Notes under the pieces: model-generated
Database searches by the model: none
What the model saw: only the letters and a program-made list of their open reading frames with translations
Told to the model about the DNA's origin: nothing
In this document: positions 40,524 to 50,685 of the stretch, piece by piece
Position numbering within the stretch: position 1 is the first letter of the stretch
Layout of the letters: every line of letters starts with the position of its first letter
Translations under genes and position numbers: made by a program
From: Humulus lupulus
Taxonomy: Eukaryota > Streptophyta > Magnoliopsida > Rosales > Cannabaceae
Length of the DNA: 64,000 nucleotides
Reading direction: 5' to 3'
NCBI RefSeq assembly: GCF_963169125.1
Contig: NC_084797.1
Coordinates: forward strand, 102,759,868 to 102,823,867

Positions 40524-42540
40524 ATGGGACCTAAGAAAAGCGCACCCAAAAAGAGTGATGGCAGCTCGTCTTCCCAGCAAACCAACAAAGGAATGGAGGT
40601 GGTCACGGACTCCCTGATCCCCAACTTTGGTCCAATCATGGAGAAGGAGGTCGAGGTAGGGCTCAACGCCTTTCTCGAGGCCGAGAGGATCGCCTCGAAG
40701 GTCACCACCCAAGAGAGAGTCAACAAAATCTTTCTTTCCCATAACATTGAGATAGGGAGGGGCACCCTGGATGCCCGACCTCCCCTTGAAGGCGAGCGGA
40801 GCTGCGCGCCGCTCGACGAGGAATATGCCGCCTGGAGCGACGAGAATCTCAAGGCTAGGGCCTTCCTCCCATTGGACCAGTACTTCATGGATTTTTTAAA
40901 CTATGTGAAGTTGGCTCCCTTCCAGCTCCCCCCAAACTCATATCTTCTGTTAGCGGGGTTAAAGTATCTATTCCTGAAGCAGGAATGGGAGGTCCCCACG
41001 CCGGCGGACATCCTTTACTTCTTTTGCCTCAAAGCTAGCCCGGAGCAGCGGGGGCGAGGCGACAGGTTCTACTACCTGACCCGTTTTCCAAATTCGGCTG
41101 CGGTCATCGAGCTGCCCAGCCACCCCAACGACTTTAAGGACCAGTTTTTTATGTCAAAGGGGTTTCGCAACTGCGAATACCACTACTTCAACTGTCCTCG
41201 TAAGTTCCTTCTATCTCAGCTCGTAAGTTGATTGCTAATTAGCCTCTTTTTATTCGTTCCTAACTTAGAAACTATCATGCAGCTATTTTTGCGAGGACGG
41301 CCAAGTCAATGACCCTTGGGGGTCAATATGAGACCTTGGCGGGGCTCCCCCCAAGTGAAAAGGATTATCGCCAGCTCGTGTCCAACGAGACGATGCTGGC
41401 GTGTAAGTTAATCTCTCCGGGCCAGACTCTGGCCTTGAGGAGACTGCGGACCATCCTCACTGCTCCCGAGATGGCGCCCATCCCCGAAGGAGGAGGCTGC
41501 GGGCGAGGATGAGGACGAGGAGGACGAGGTGCCCCTCGTGCAGCGGAAACAGGCTCTGGAGGTCGCCCAAGAAGTAAATGTGGAGAGGGCCCAGTCCGGG
41601 GCAGCAGCCGGCCCCTCCGGCCAAGGTAATCCTTATTTATTTAGGGATTTAGATAGGGCCACTGCCGACCTACGGCTTTCTAGGTTTAACCCCAGCCAAC
41701 CCGTTCATCGCCACCAAAATGAGCCAGACCGCAACATCACCCTATTCCAATGCGTCGACCAGCTCGTGCTGTGTTATGACATGAGCCGCCCTAGGGGTAC
41801 TATAGTTGTAGATAATACCTTGGCCTTTAGGTCGGCCTTTTTTGAGGAGTACGGGACAAATCTTAGGTCGTGGCCCTCTCTCCTGGAGGGTGTAGTAGCT
41901 TCGGGTCTTAGGCAGTACGTAGAAGAGTCCAATCCCGAGGCAGATCCGGACCCAGAGCCATAGATTCCCCCGCCGAAGCTCTGGGGCCGGAGGTCGTGCC
42001 ATAGATTCCTCCTCTAGCTCGGAGGGTAGGACTCCTTTCAATACATACTTAAGCTCTGCTTTCCTTTTTTTTTTTTTTGCACAAATATTTTTACATGTAT
42101 ATTAATGCTTTGCTGTCTTTGTTTCAACAGAGGAGATGTCGCAGCACGGGATCAATGATTTGTGAGCCATGTTCCCTGGAGGAAACCCTTCCTCCAGGGC
42201 TTCTGGGCCCATGGTGAAGAGGCTTCGGATGGCGAAGAAAGCCATCAGGACTACCTCCAAGTGTCCTGCAAAGGGGAAAAACCAAGCCCTGGCTGCTCTA
42301 GAGAAAGTACCTCCACCCCCTCCTGCCATGGAGAAGATGCCCCTGCCTCCTCTGCGAGCTCCCGTCTCTATTCAGGAACTGGAGGTGCCCACTAGGACCT
42401 TGTCAACTACGACCCCCGAGGTGCACGTCCCAGTCAACCCCCGGGCCTTGGAGAAAATCCCTGATGTCTTCAGGGGGACGACCTACGAGACTGCGACCTA
42501 CATGGTGGACCACTGTTACAATGACACCTCGAGGGATCTG
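40524..42540 (+). pseudogene. T4 antisense gene, truncated
   Basis: Exon 1 (40524-41199) is open and encodes the same domain as T3: F-L-P-L-D-Q-Y-F-M-D-F, L-A-P-F-Q-L-P-P-N-S-Y, R-G-D-R-F-Y-Y-L-T-R-F-P. A CTCGTAAGT donor and CATGCAG acceptor frame intron 1 (41200-41282). Exon 2 (41283-42025) has a frameshift near 41490. Intron 2 ends with TTTCAACAG (42130). Exon 3 has a TGA near 42162, and at 42540 the gene is cut by the T4/T5 deletion. Exon 4 with the coiled coil is missing. Confidence 0.8.
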
Positions 42541-42566
42541 TGACCTACATGGTGGACCTACATGGT
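42490..42566. other. T4/T5 deletion junction with templated filler
   Basis: T4 exon 3 contains GACCTACATGGTGGACC at 42494. At the junction (42541-42565) GACCTACATGGTGGACCTACATGGTG is pasted in before T5 LTR sequence starts at GATGTCTGATATATG. So the filler is one and a half copies of a sequence lying about 45 bases away. Templated insertion of this kind is typical of end joining with repeated strand annealing. Confidence 0.75.
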
Positions 42567-42845
42567 GATGTCTGATATATGCACGTTTACCTTGCGTGGT
42601 TGACTTTATAAAAGGGTCACAGCTCCAACTCTAGCTCGTACCACGAGCTGGATGCTTCCCTCGACTTGTGGTCTTCAGAGTCCAGACTCAGTCCTTAAGC
42701 TATCTTGGTGAACCCTTAGGTTACCTCGAGCTAAGGAGGTAGGATCTTACGATGGCAGCTCCGGTCTTGGGGATGTCCACGTGGTGGTCATGATTAGGCC
42801 GTATCTCAGCTCGTTAATCAGCCTATGGGAAAATCAGGGCGTACA
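42565..42845 (-). repeat. T5 3' LTR, truncated
   Basis: It matches the final 281 bases (plus-strand direction) of the 53509-54264 LTR, from GATGTCTGATATATG to CAGGGCGTACA, followed by TTTGCCCCCCAAG (complement of the polypurine tract). About 475 bases were lost in the T4/T5 deletion. Confidence 0.9.
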
Positions 42846-43108
42846 TTTGCCCCCCAAGCCCCTGCTCGTGGTACACGACGTCGCATAGGGCCACAGTAGG
42901 GGCTTTTAGGCATCCCCATGAACTCTTCATATTCCACATTCTACGCAGGTGGCGAATACGTGGAACATCGTGGTTGGTGACGGTACATCTTCCGAGAACC
43001 GCATTTAATGGCCTAGCCTATACTCAGCCGTCGTTTCGTCTTTTGAGTGGAGGGCCTTGGATCCAACATCAGGGCAATCCAACAGTCCTCTTCACGTGGC
43101 CCTTCACG

Positions 43109-43868
43109 TATATAAAAAGGGGTGGTCACCTTACGCATGGGCCACCCATTCATTTGAAATTTTTCAGAAATCTTCCTTCTTCTTTCTTCTTCACCTTCAA
43201 AAAGAAAAAAACCCTCTTCTTTCCGATCCGCCATTCCTAGCGCTCAAGAAGTTCAGGTGCCAAGACTTCTTCGAAGCTTTGGAATCAACTACACCGGCGA
43301 AGCCCCAACCCAGGCGATCCCTTCATCCTCTTCTCAACAAAAACATTTTGTAAGTCTCCTGACTGTGCATGTTTTGAAATTATTTTTCACTGTAGCTTCG
43401 GTAAATATTTACTGTAGCCACATGCAAGGGTTTGCTGGTTTTTTGTGGGCATGAAGGGTGAAAGCCTTTTAGGTTAGGGTATTGTTTGTAGTAGAAAATC
43501 ATTTAGGAGCATGGTTTATAGGGTGCGTTTTCTGGGGAAAATTTATGGGTAGGATTTTTGGTATGCTAGTTTAAAGTATTCAGTATTTTGGGTGCAAAAC
43601 CGGGTAGCTTAGGGGACACACTTCACAGGCGGTTTTGCCTTCCTTGCCTACTGAAACTTTCCCTCAAAGGAAAATTCTATCCTGACCCTCCTGACACACG
43701 AATTTTGAGTAATCGGGGATCTGTTGGGAGCACAGGCACGTGTTCATAGAACCGCGTGGTCTCACTCTCCACGGGCTGGGCTTACCTCAGCTCGTGCAGA
43801 GAACACTCCTTTTGATTCTTCCTTATGCTTAGGTCGCCTTTTCTGAAATGTTTTCTTTTGTTCGCTAG
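43109..43868 (+). promoter_or_regulatory. T5 antisense promoter, 5' UTR and 5'-UTR intron
   Basis: TATATAAAAA lies at 43109-43118 after TTCACG. The donor ATTTTGTAAGTC (GT at 43350) and acceptor TTCGCTAG (AG at 43867-43868) bound a 519-base intron. Between about 43589 and 43800 the conserved block GGGTGCAAAACCGGGTAGC and what follows match T3 and T4. Confidence 0.65.
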
Positions 43869-43876
43869 GTGACCAG

Positions 43877-46575
43877 AGGGCACCCAAATAGAACGCTCCA
43901 AAGAGGACCGCTGGCAGCTCAGCCTCCCAACAAGACAAAGGAAATGAGGTGATGGCTGAATCCCCGATTCCCAACTTCGGGCCAGCAGTGGAACGGGAGC
44001 TCGAGGTGGCCCCGATGCGTTCTTTGAGGCGGAGAGCATCGTCTCAAAGATTACCGACCAGGCAAGGATAAACAAAATATTCCTCTCCCACAAAATTGAG
44101 CTAGGGAGAGAATCCGTGATTGCCCGACCTCCCGCAGAAGGCGAGCGGAGCTGCGCGCCGCTTGACGAAGCGTTCGTGGCCTGGAGCGACAAACATTTCA
44201 AGGTGGTGGCCTTCCTCCCGTTGGAGTAGTACTTCGCCGATTTCCTCAACTTCGTGAGGTTGGCCCCATTCCAGCTCCCCCCCAACTCTTACCGTTTGTT
44301 GGCGGGGTTAAGGTACTTGTTCTTGAAACAGGAGTGGGAGGTCCCCACTCCTGCAGACATTCTTTATTTCTTCTGCCTCAAGGCCAGCCCGGATTAGCGG
44401 GGGCGAGGTGATGGATTTTATTACTTAACCCGGTTCCCCAACACGGCTGCGGTCATCGAGCTGTCCAGCCACCCCAACGACTTCAAAGATCAATTCTTTA
44501 TGTCGACGGGGTTCCGAAACTGCGAGCTTCACTACTTCAACCGCCCTCGTAAGTGCCTTTCAATCTTAGCTTGTAAATTTAGTATCGGTTAGCTCCCCTA
44601 TATCCCTTTCTAACTTAGGTTAATTCTGCAGCTATCTTCGCGAGAACAGAGAAGTCTGTGATCCTCGGCAGCCAGTACGAGACACTGGCGGGTTTGCCCC
44701 CCAGTGAAAAGGACTATCGTCAGCTCATGACAGATGAGACGATGGTAGCCTGTAAGCTGATCTCCCAAGGCCAGATTCTGAACTTGAGGAGGCCCCGGGT
44801 GCTTCCCCCAGCTCGCAATATGAGGCCTATCATCGTGGAGGAGGTCACGGGGGATGAAGATGATGAGGACGAGGAGGACGAAGTGCCCCTCGTGAGGAGG
44901 AAGCGGGCGTTGGAGGTCGCCCAAAGAATGAACGAGAAGAGGATCCGGTTCGGAGCAGCCGCGGGTCCTTCTGGCCAAGGTAACCCTTACATGTTTAGGA
45001 ACTTAGATAGGGCCGCCGCTGATCCCCGACTAGCTAGGTATAATCCCAAACAGATCGTCCAATGCCACCAAAGTGACCCAGATTTAGATGAAACCCTGCT
45101 CCACTGCGTCGACCAGCTCGTGTTGGATTACGAAAGTAGCCGCCCTAGGGGTACCGTAGTCGTAGATAACACCCTAGCCTTTAGGTCGATCCTATTCGAG
45201 GAGTATGGGACCAACCTTCGGTCATGGCCATCACTTCGGAGGGGTGCCGTAGCTCCAGGACTTAGGAAATATGTAGAAGAGTCTAGCCCTGAGCCAAACT
45301 CGGATCCAGAACTTGCGCCAGCTCAAGAAGTAATTGACTTAGATTCTCCCGCAGGAGCTCCGGGGCTGACAGTCGTAACCATAGGTTCTTCTTCTAGCTC
45401 GGGGGGTAGGATTCCCTGTAGTATATATATACTTGATTTTCTCTTTTTCCCCCTTTGCTTTTGTTTCTGCATGACTGCTAACTTGTGTACTAACCATATC
45501 TTTGTTTTGACAGAAGAGATGTCTCAGCCTAGAGGGAGTCTACGAGCTGCGTTCGCCGGGGGGAATTCCTCAGCCGGGGCCTCTAGGCCCAAAATGAAGA
45601 AGCTCTGGACGTCTAAGAAAGCCGCCGAGACCCCCACCAAGTCTCCTGGAAAGGAGAAAGACCAGCCCCCAGCTGCCCAGGTCATGGAAACTGTTCCTCC
45701 TGCCGCAGGGGGGAGCAGCATGCCCCCACCCCCTCCGCGAGCTCCGGCCTTCGTCCGGGACACAGGGGCGGAGCCCGGGGCCTTGGCAATTTCTCCTTCC
45801 GAGGTGCGCTTCCCGGTCAACCCCCAGGACCTGGAGAATATTCCAGAGGCTTTCCGAGGGACGGTGTATGAGACGGCGAACTACGCCGTCAGCCACATCT
45901 ACAAATTCAATGAGAGGGAGCTCCGGGCCATCGAAACAAGGAGCCCAGTGGGCGTGCTGGAGTCTTCATTGGGCATGGCCCTAACGGTAAGTTGACCTTA
46001 CCCTTTTATGGTTTTTGATTATCATGCCTTGCCCTATTTTTCCTTTCTCCCTTCTCTTTTTTTTTTCTAAGGCAGTTGCCTCTCCTTTTTTGTAGAGTGT
46101 CGCTACCCTTCATCGAAGCATAGCCAGGACCAAGGCCCAGCTCGATGATATGAGGAGCGAGCATCAGGCGGCTGTGGCCACTCACCAGACCTCCTTGCAG
46201 ACGGCTAAGGATGCCCTGGCGGCCGCGCAGGCCGAGCTGGAAGAGGCCCGTCCCAAGCTACAAGAGCTCGAGACCACCAAAGCTGCCCTGGCCGCTGCGC
46301 GGCCGGACCTAGATACTGCGAAGGCCAAAGCCAAGGCCGCCCTGGAGGCCGAGCAGGCAACTTCCGGCACCGCCATGGAGGACATGTTCTACCATTGCTG
46401 GGCCTATAACCCGGACGCCGACCACTCCTTCTTTGCCGTGGAAATCTGGGAGCCCTTGCTGGAGGGGTTCAAAGCTCGCCTCGAGAAAGAAGCACCTTCC
46501 GAGGCCGGGGAAGCCTCCGGTGCAGCTGAGCAGGGCGAGACGGTGACCTCCAAGGGGCCAACTGGTGGAGCTTAG
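43877..46575 (+). pseudogene. T5 antisense gene, exon 1 broken, exons 2-4 open
   Basis: The start codon is AGG instead of ATG (43877). Exon 1 (to 44548) has at least three stops and a one-base deletion near 44012. Exon 2 (44632-45405), exon 3 (45514-45986) and exon 4 (46096-46575) are open and have consensus splice sites at the same positions and phases as T3. Intron 2 happens to be 108 bases without stops, so exons 2 and 3 also read through. Exon 4 has an Ala/Glu-rich coiled coil and the end motif C-W-A-Y-N-P-D-A-D-H-S-F. It is a dead copy that supports the exon model of T3. Confidence 0.85.
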
Positions 46576-46730
46576 GGCCTTTCCATTTTGCTCCCACTTT
46601 TATTATTCTTATATTTTTTTTGTTCTAACTTTTGCATGAGGTGTTTCCTCCTCGAGACAATTAATTTTTACCTTTAATTGGTTTACTCCCTTTTGCTTCT
46701 ACGCATTTTAGTTACTATTTTGAAAAAATT

Positions 46731-47308
46731 AGTTCGTGTTAATTTTCATCAATATCTCGTGCTCTTTAAGAAGAACAACAATCAATCGATTTAAATTAAC
46801 TTCTAAGTTTTATGACCTGGTTATATCCGAGAACTTAATTTGAAAACTTAGTTCGTGTTAATTTTTATCAATATCTCGAGCTCTTTAGGAAGAACAACAA
46901 TCAATCAATTTAAATTAACTTCTAAGTTTTATGACCTGGTTATATCCAGGAACTTAATTTGAAAACTTAGTTCGTGTTAATTTTTATCAATATCTCGTGC
47001 TCTTTAGGAAGAACAACGATCAATCAATTTAAATTAACTTCAAAGTTTTATGACCTGGTTATATCCGAGAACTTAATTTGAAAACTTAGTTCGTGTTAAT
47101 TTGTATCAATTTCTCGTGCTCTTTAGGAAGAACAACGATCAATCTATTTAAATTAACTTATAAGTTTTAAGGCAACCTGGTTAAATCCAGGATAGGACTT
47201 AGTTCGCGTTAATCCCTTATCAATATCTCGCGTTTTTTAAGAAAAACAACGATCAATCGATTTGAATTAACTTCTAAGTCTTTAAGGCGACCTGGTTATA
47301 TCCAGGTA
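46731..47308. repeat. T5 tandem array, 119-bp unit, about five copies
   Basis: Units start at 46731, 46850, 46969, 47088 and 47201 (AGTTCGTGTTAATTTTTATC). Each contains GACCTGGTTATATCC(A/G)(A/G)G, related to the CCTGGTtaagACCAGG of the T3 unit. The array separates the convergent antisense gene and gag-pol frame, as in T1, T2 and T3. Confidence 0.9.
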
Positions 47309-47448
47309 CCATATGCCCCCCAAGTAACTGGGAAAGGGTCTTTCGTGGTTATTTTAGATTACACTTGTAAACATGTACAATCATAAATGAAAAGTTAATT
47401 CTCATTGCGTAATACATAGAAAATGGCCTTTTAGACCTTACAAGGGAA

Positions 47449-48615
47449 TCATTGATAATATCTCTTCAAATGGATGGCGTTCCAAGTTCGTGGGACTGCC
47501 CCTCCATCAAGACGAGCTAATTTGTAATTTCCTTCTTTAATGACCTCGATGACTTGATATGGCCCCTCCCAGTTCGGTCCCAAGACTCCATCTTTGGGAT
47601 CCTTTTCGGCTAAGAAAACTCTCCTGAGGACCAGGTCGCCAACGCTAAAGGCGCGTTTCTTGACTTTTGAGTTGAAATAACGAGTGATTTTTTGTTGGTA
47701 ATGGGCGAGCTGGAGTTGCGAATCTTCTCATCTTTCATCAACCAAGTTGAGGGAAGCCCAAAGTAGCTCGTGGTTGCGGTCCTGGTCATATGACTGGACC
47801 CTATGCGAAAGTACCTTAATCTCCACAGGGAGGACTGCCTCACTCCCAAAGGTCAGGGAGAAAGGAGTATGGCCTGTAGGAGTCCGATGTGAGGTCCTGT
47901 ATGCCCACAGAACCTGGGGGAGCTGCTCTGGCCTGACCCCCTTCGCTTCGTCTAGTCTCTTCTTGAGGCTCGCCTTTAGAGTCTTGTTGACAGCCTCGAC
48001 CTGGCCATTCGCCTAGGGATAGGCCACATAGGAGAAAATTTTCACAATTCCATACCTTTCGCAAAACTCGGTGAAGAGGTCGCTGTCGAACTGAGTCCCA
48101 TTGTCGGAAGCGATCTTCTTGGGCAGCCCGAATCGGCAGATAATGCTCTTAACCACGAAGTCAAGGACTTTTTTGGAAGTTATCGTTGCCAAAGGTTTAG
48201 CCTCAGTCCACTTCATAAAGTAGTCGATGGCCACCACGGCGTAATGGACCCCACGTTTTCCAGTAGGGAGGGCGCCAACCAAGTCAATTCCCCAAACTGC
48301 AAACGGCCATGGGGACGAGATCATCTTCAGCTCGACCGGAGGAGCTCGGGCAACTGTGGCGAATTGCTGACACTTGTCACACTTCTTCACATATGAGACC
48401 GAGTCTTTGGACAGAGTGGGCCAGTAGTATCCTTGCCTTAGGACCTTTAAGGCCAAGCTTTGCCCCCCAGTGTGATCTCCGCAAAAACCCTCATGCACTT
48501 CCTGCAGGATGGCCTTTGCTTCACCTAGAAGAACACATCGTAGGAGAGGTAGGGAGTGCCCACGTCGGTACAGCACCCCATCTACTATCGCATACCTGGG
48601 AGCTTGATACAAAAC
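47449..48615 (-). pseudogene. T5 integrase, one main nonsense mutation
   Basis: The zinc-binding part G-F-C-G-D-H-T-G-G and C-D-K-C (about 48480-48370), core W-G-I-D-L-V-G (48285), A-S-D-N-G-T-Q (48100) and, after a TAG in A-Y-P-stop-A-N-G-Q at about 48015, the catalytic V-E-A region follow in order. The C-terminal chromodomain-less tail ends with N-A-I-H-L-K-R-Y-Y-Q and TGA at 47451-47449. Catalytic D-D-E residues are all present. At least one more frame break lies between 47,840 and 47,610. Confidence 0.85.
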
Positions 48616-50685
48616 TCACCGCGCATCATTATGCCCTTCAGGTAGTTTTCCTTCGACGAGATACTCAAGGATGAGGGTCATCCAGGTTGGCCTAGCGTCG
48701 ATCATCTCGACCTCCGTCCTGACTTCTTCTATACTTGGTTTCTCCAAGAATTCTATCGGCACTAACCCCAAGGTCTCCGTCTCCCCGGAGGTGGCGAGCT
48801 TGGCAAGAGCATCTGCGTTAGTGTTCCGCTCCCGAGGTATCTGCTCGATCGAGCCTCGCCCAAACGCGGACAACTCAACTTTTACCTTTGCTAGGTAGGC
48901 AGCCACCTTGGGTCCCCGTGCTTGATATTCGCCCAGAACCTGGTTTACCACGAGCTGGGAGTCACTGAAGCACTGGACGGAGCTCGCCTTCAGCTCCTGG
49001 GCTATCCTCAACCCGGCCAGCAAAGCTTCGTATTCGTCCTTGTTATTGGAGGCCTTGAATCCGAATCTCAGCGCCGAGTGGAATCTATGTCCCTCAGGGG
49101 ATATCAAAATGATTCTAGCTCTGGAGCCGTTCTCGTTGGATGAACCATCCACGAAGATCCTCCACGACGCCGACGCCGAGGTGACCTGGGGTGAGTCTTC
49201 TGCAGGATCCTCCTGGAATCCTGTGCACTCTGCTACGAAATCGGCCAGGGCCTGAATTTTTATAGCAGTTCATGGGGTGTACAAAATCTCGAACTGACTG
49301 AGTTCGATTGCCCACTTTAACAAGCGTCCCGATGCTTCAGGTTTTTGCAAAACCTGCCTTAAAGGTTGATTGGTCATGACGTGTATTGAGTGGGACTGGA
49401 AGTATGGCCTGAGCTTTCGTGTGGCCGTGATAAGGAAGAATGCCAATTTCTCCATCAACGGGTGCCGGGATTCAGCTCCGAGAAGTCTCTTGCTGACATA
49501 GTAGACTGGTTTCTGAACCCGGTCTTCTTCTCGAACTAATACGGCACTAGCTGCGTCCTCTGTGACAGCTAGGTAGAGAAAAAGAGGCTCTCCTACTTTT
49601 GGTTTGGACAATATGGGTGGCTCGGCCAGATGTGCCTTCAGGTCGAGGAAAGCGCTTTCGCACTCTTCTGTCCATTCGAACTTCCTATTTCCTCAGAGCA
49701 GGTTGTAGAATGGCAAGCACTTATCGGTGGATTTTGAAATGAACCGATTGAGGGCTGCCACCCTTCCTATCAGGCCTTGGACATCCTTGCCCGACCTGGG
49801 TGAGGGAAGCTCGAGCAATGATATGATCTTGTCAGGGTTTGCCTCGATTCCTCGGGTATTGACGATGAAACCCAGGAATTTTCCCGATGCGACTCCAAAA
49901 GTGCACTTCTGTGGATTAAGCTTCATGCCATACTCCGGTAGCATCTTGAAACATTCTTCCAGGTCAGAAACATGGTTATCGGCAATCTTTGACTTGACTC
50001 GCATGTCATCAACGTACACTTCCATTTTCTTCCCGATCTGGTTTGTGAACATTCTGTTTACTAACCTTTGGTACATAGCACAGGCGTTCTTCAGGCCGAA
50101 CGGCATGACCTTGTAACAATAAACGTTAGTCGAGATCATGAAGCTAGTTTGCTCCTGGTCCGCCGGATTCATGGCGATCTGATTTTAGCCTGAGTACGCG
50201 TCCATAAAGGACATGAGCTCGTGCCCCGCCGTGGCATCAACCATTTGGTCAATCCTCGGCAAAGGAAAACAATCCTTGGGGCAAGCTTTATTCAGGTCAG
50301 AGAAGTCGATGCAGGTCCGCCACTTCCTGTTGGGCTTCGGGACCAGCACGGGGTTGGCGAGCCAAATCGGAAACTTGGCTTCACGGATAAAGCCGCATTT
50401 CTTTAGCCCGGCTACTTCTTCTTCTAAGGCTTCAGCCCGGGTTGTTCCTAGGCGTCTTTGCTTCTGGGACTTTGCAGGAACGCTTTTATCCAGATGAAGG
50501 GTGTGCGTGATGACACTTGGACTGATTCCCACCATATCCTCGTGGGACCACGCAAACACATCCAGGCTATCCCGCAGAAATTTAGTCAGCTCCGCCTTCC
50601 TCTTGCTACAAAGGTTTTTCTCGAGCTTGACCATCCGCGATGGGTTCTGCGGATCGATGTTTACTTCTTCGAGCTCCTCAATAGC
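48616..50685 (-). pseudogene. T5 reverse transcriptase and RNase H, nonsense-interrupted
   Basis: RT blocks in order: C-I-D-F-S-D-L-N-K-A (about 50310), F-P-L-P-R-I-D, S-F-M-D-A-Y-S-G then a TAG (50185), V-M-P-F-G-L-K-N-A (50110) and the catalytic Y-V-D-D (about 50015), M-K-L-N-P-Q-K-C. A TGA interrupts after L-L at 49693. RNase H follows with V-D-G-S-S-N-E-N-G (49150), E-Y-E-A-L-L-A-G-L and F-S-D-S-Q-L-V-V-N-Q, so its catalytic acids are kept. The changes are mostly CGA-to-TGA or CAG-to-TAG, as expected from decay of methylated cytosine. This is the region absent from T3. Confidence 0.9.

Larger units (their letters stand above)
38797..42540 (-). mobile_element. T4: left fragment of a Tat-type element
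   Basis: It consists of a complete LTR (38797-39546), polypurine tract, antisense promoter, 5'-UTR intron and the first three exons of the antisense gene. It then stops at 42540 in exon 3 and is fused to the LTR of T5. Its gag-pol, tandem array and second LTR are gone. Its LTR is clearly diverged from that of T5, so the two were separate insertions in C3. Confidence 0.85.
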
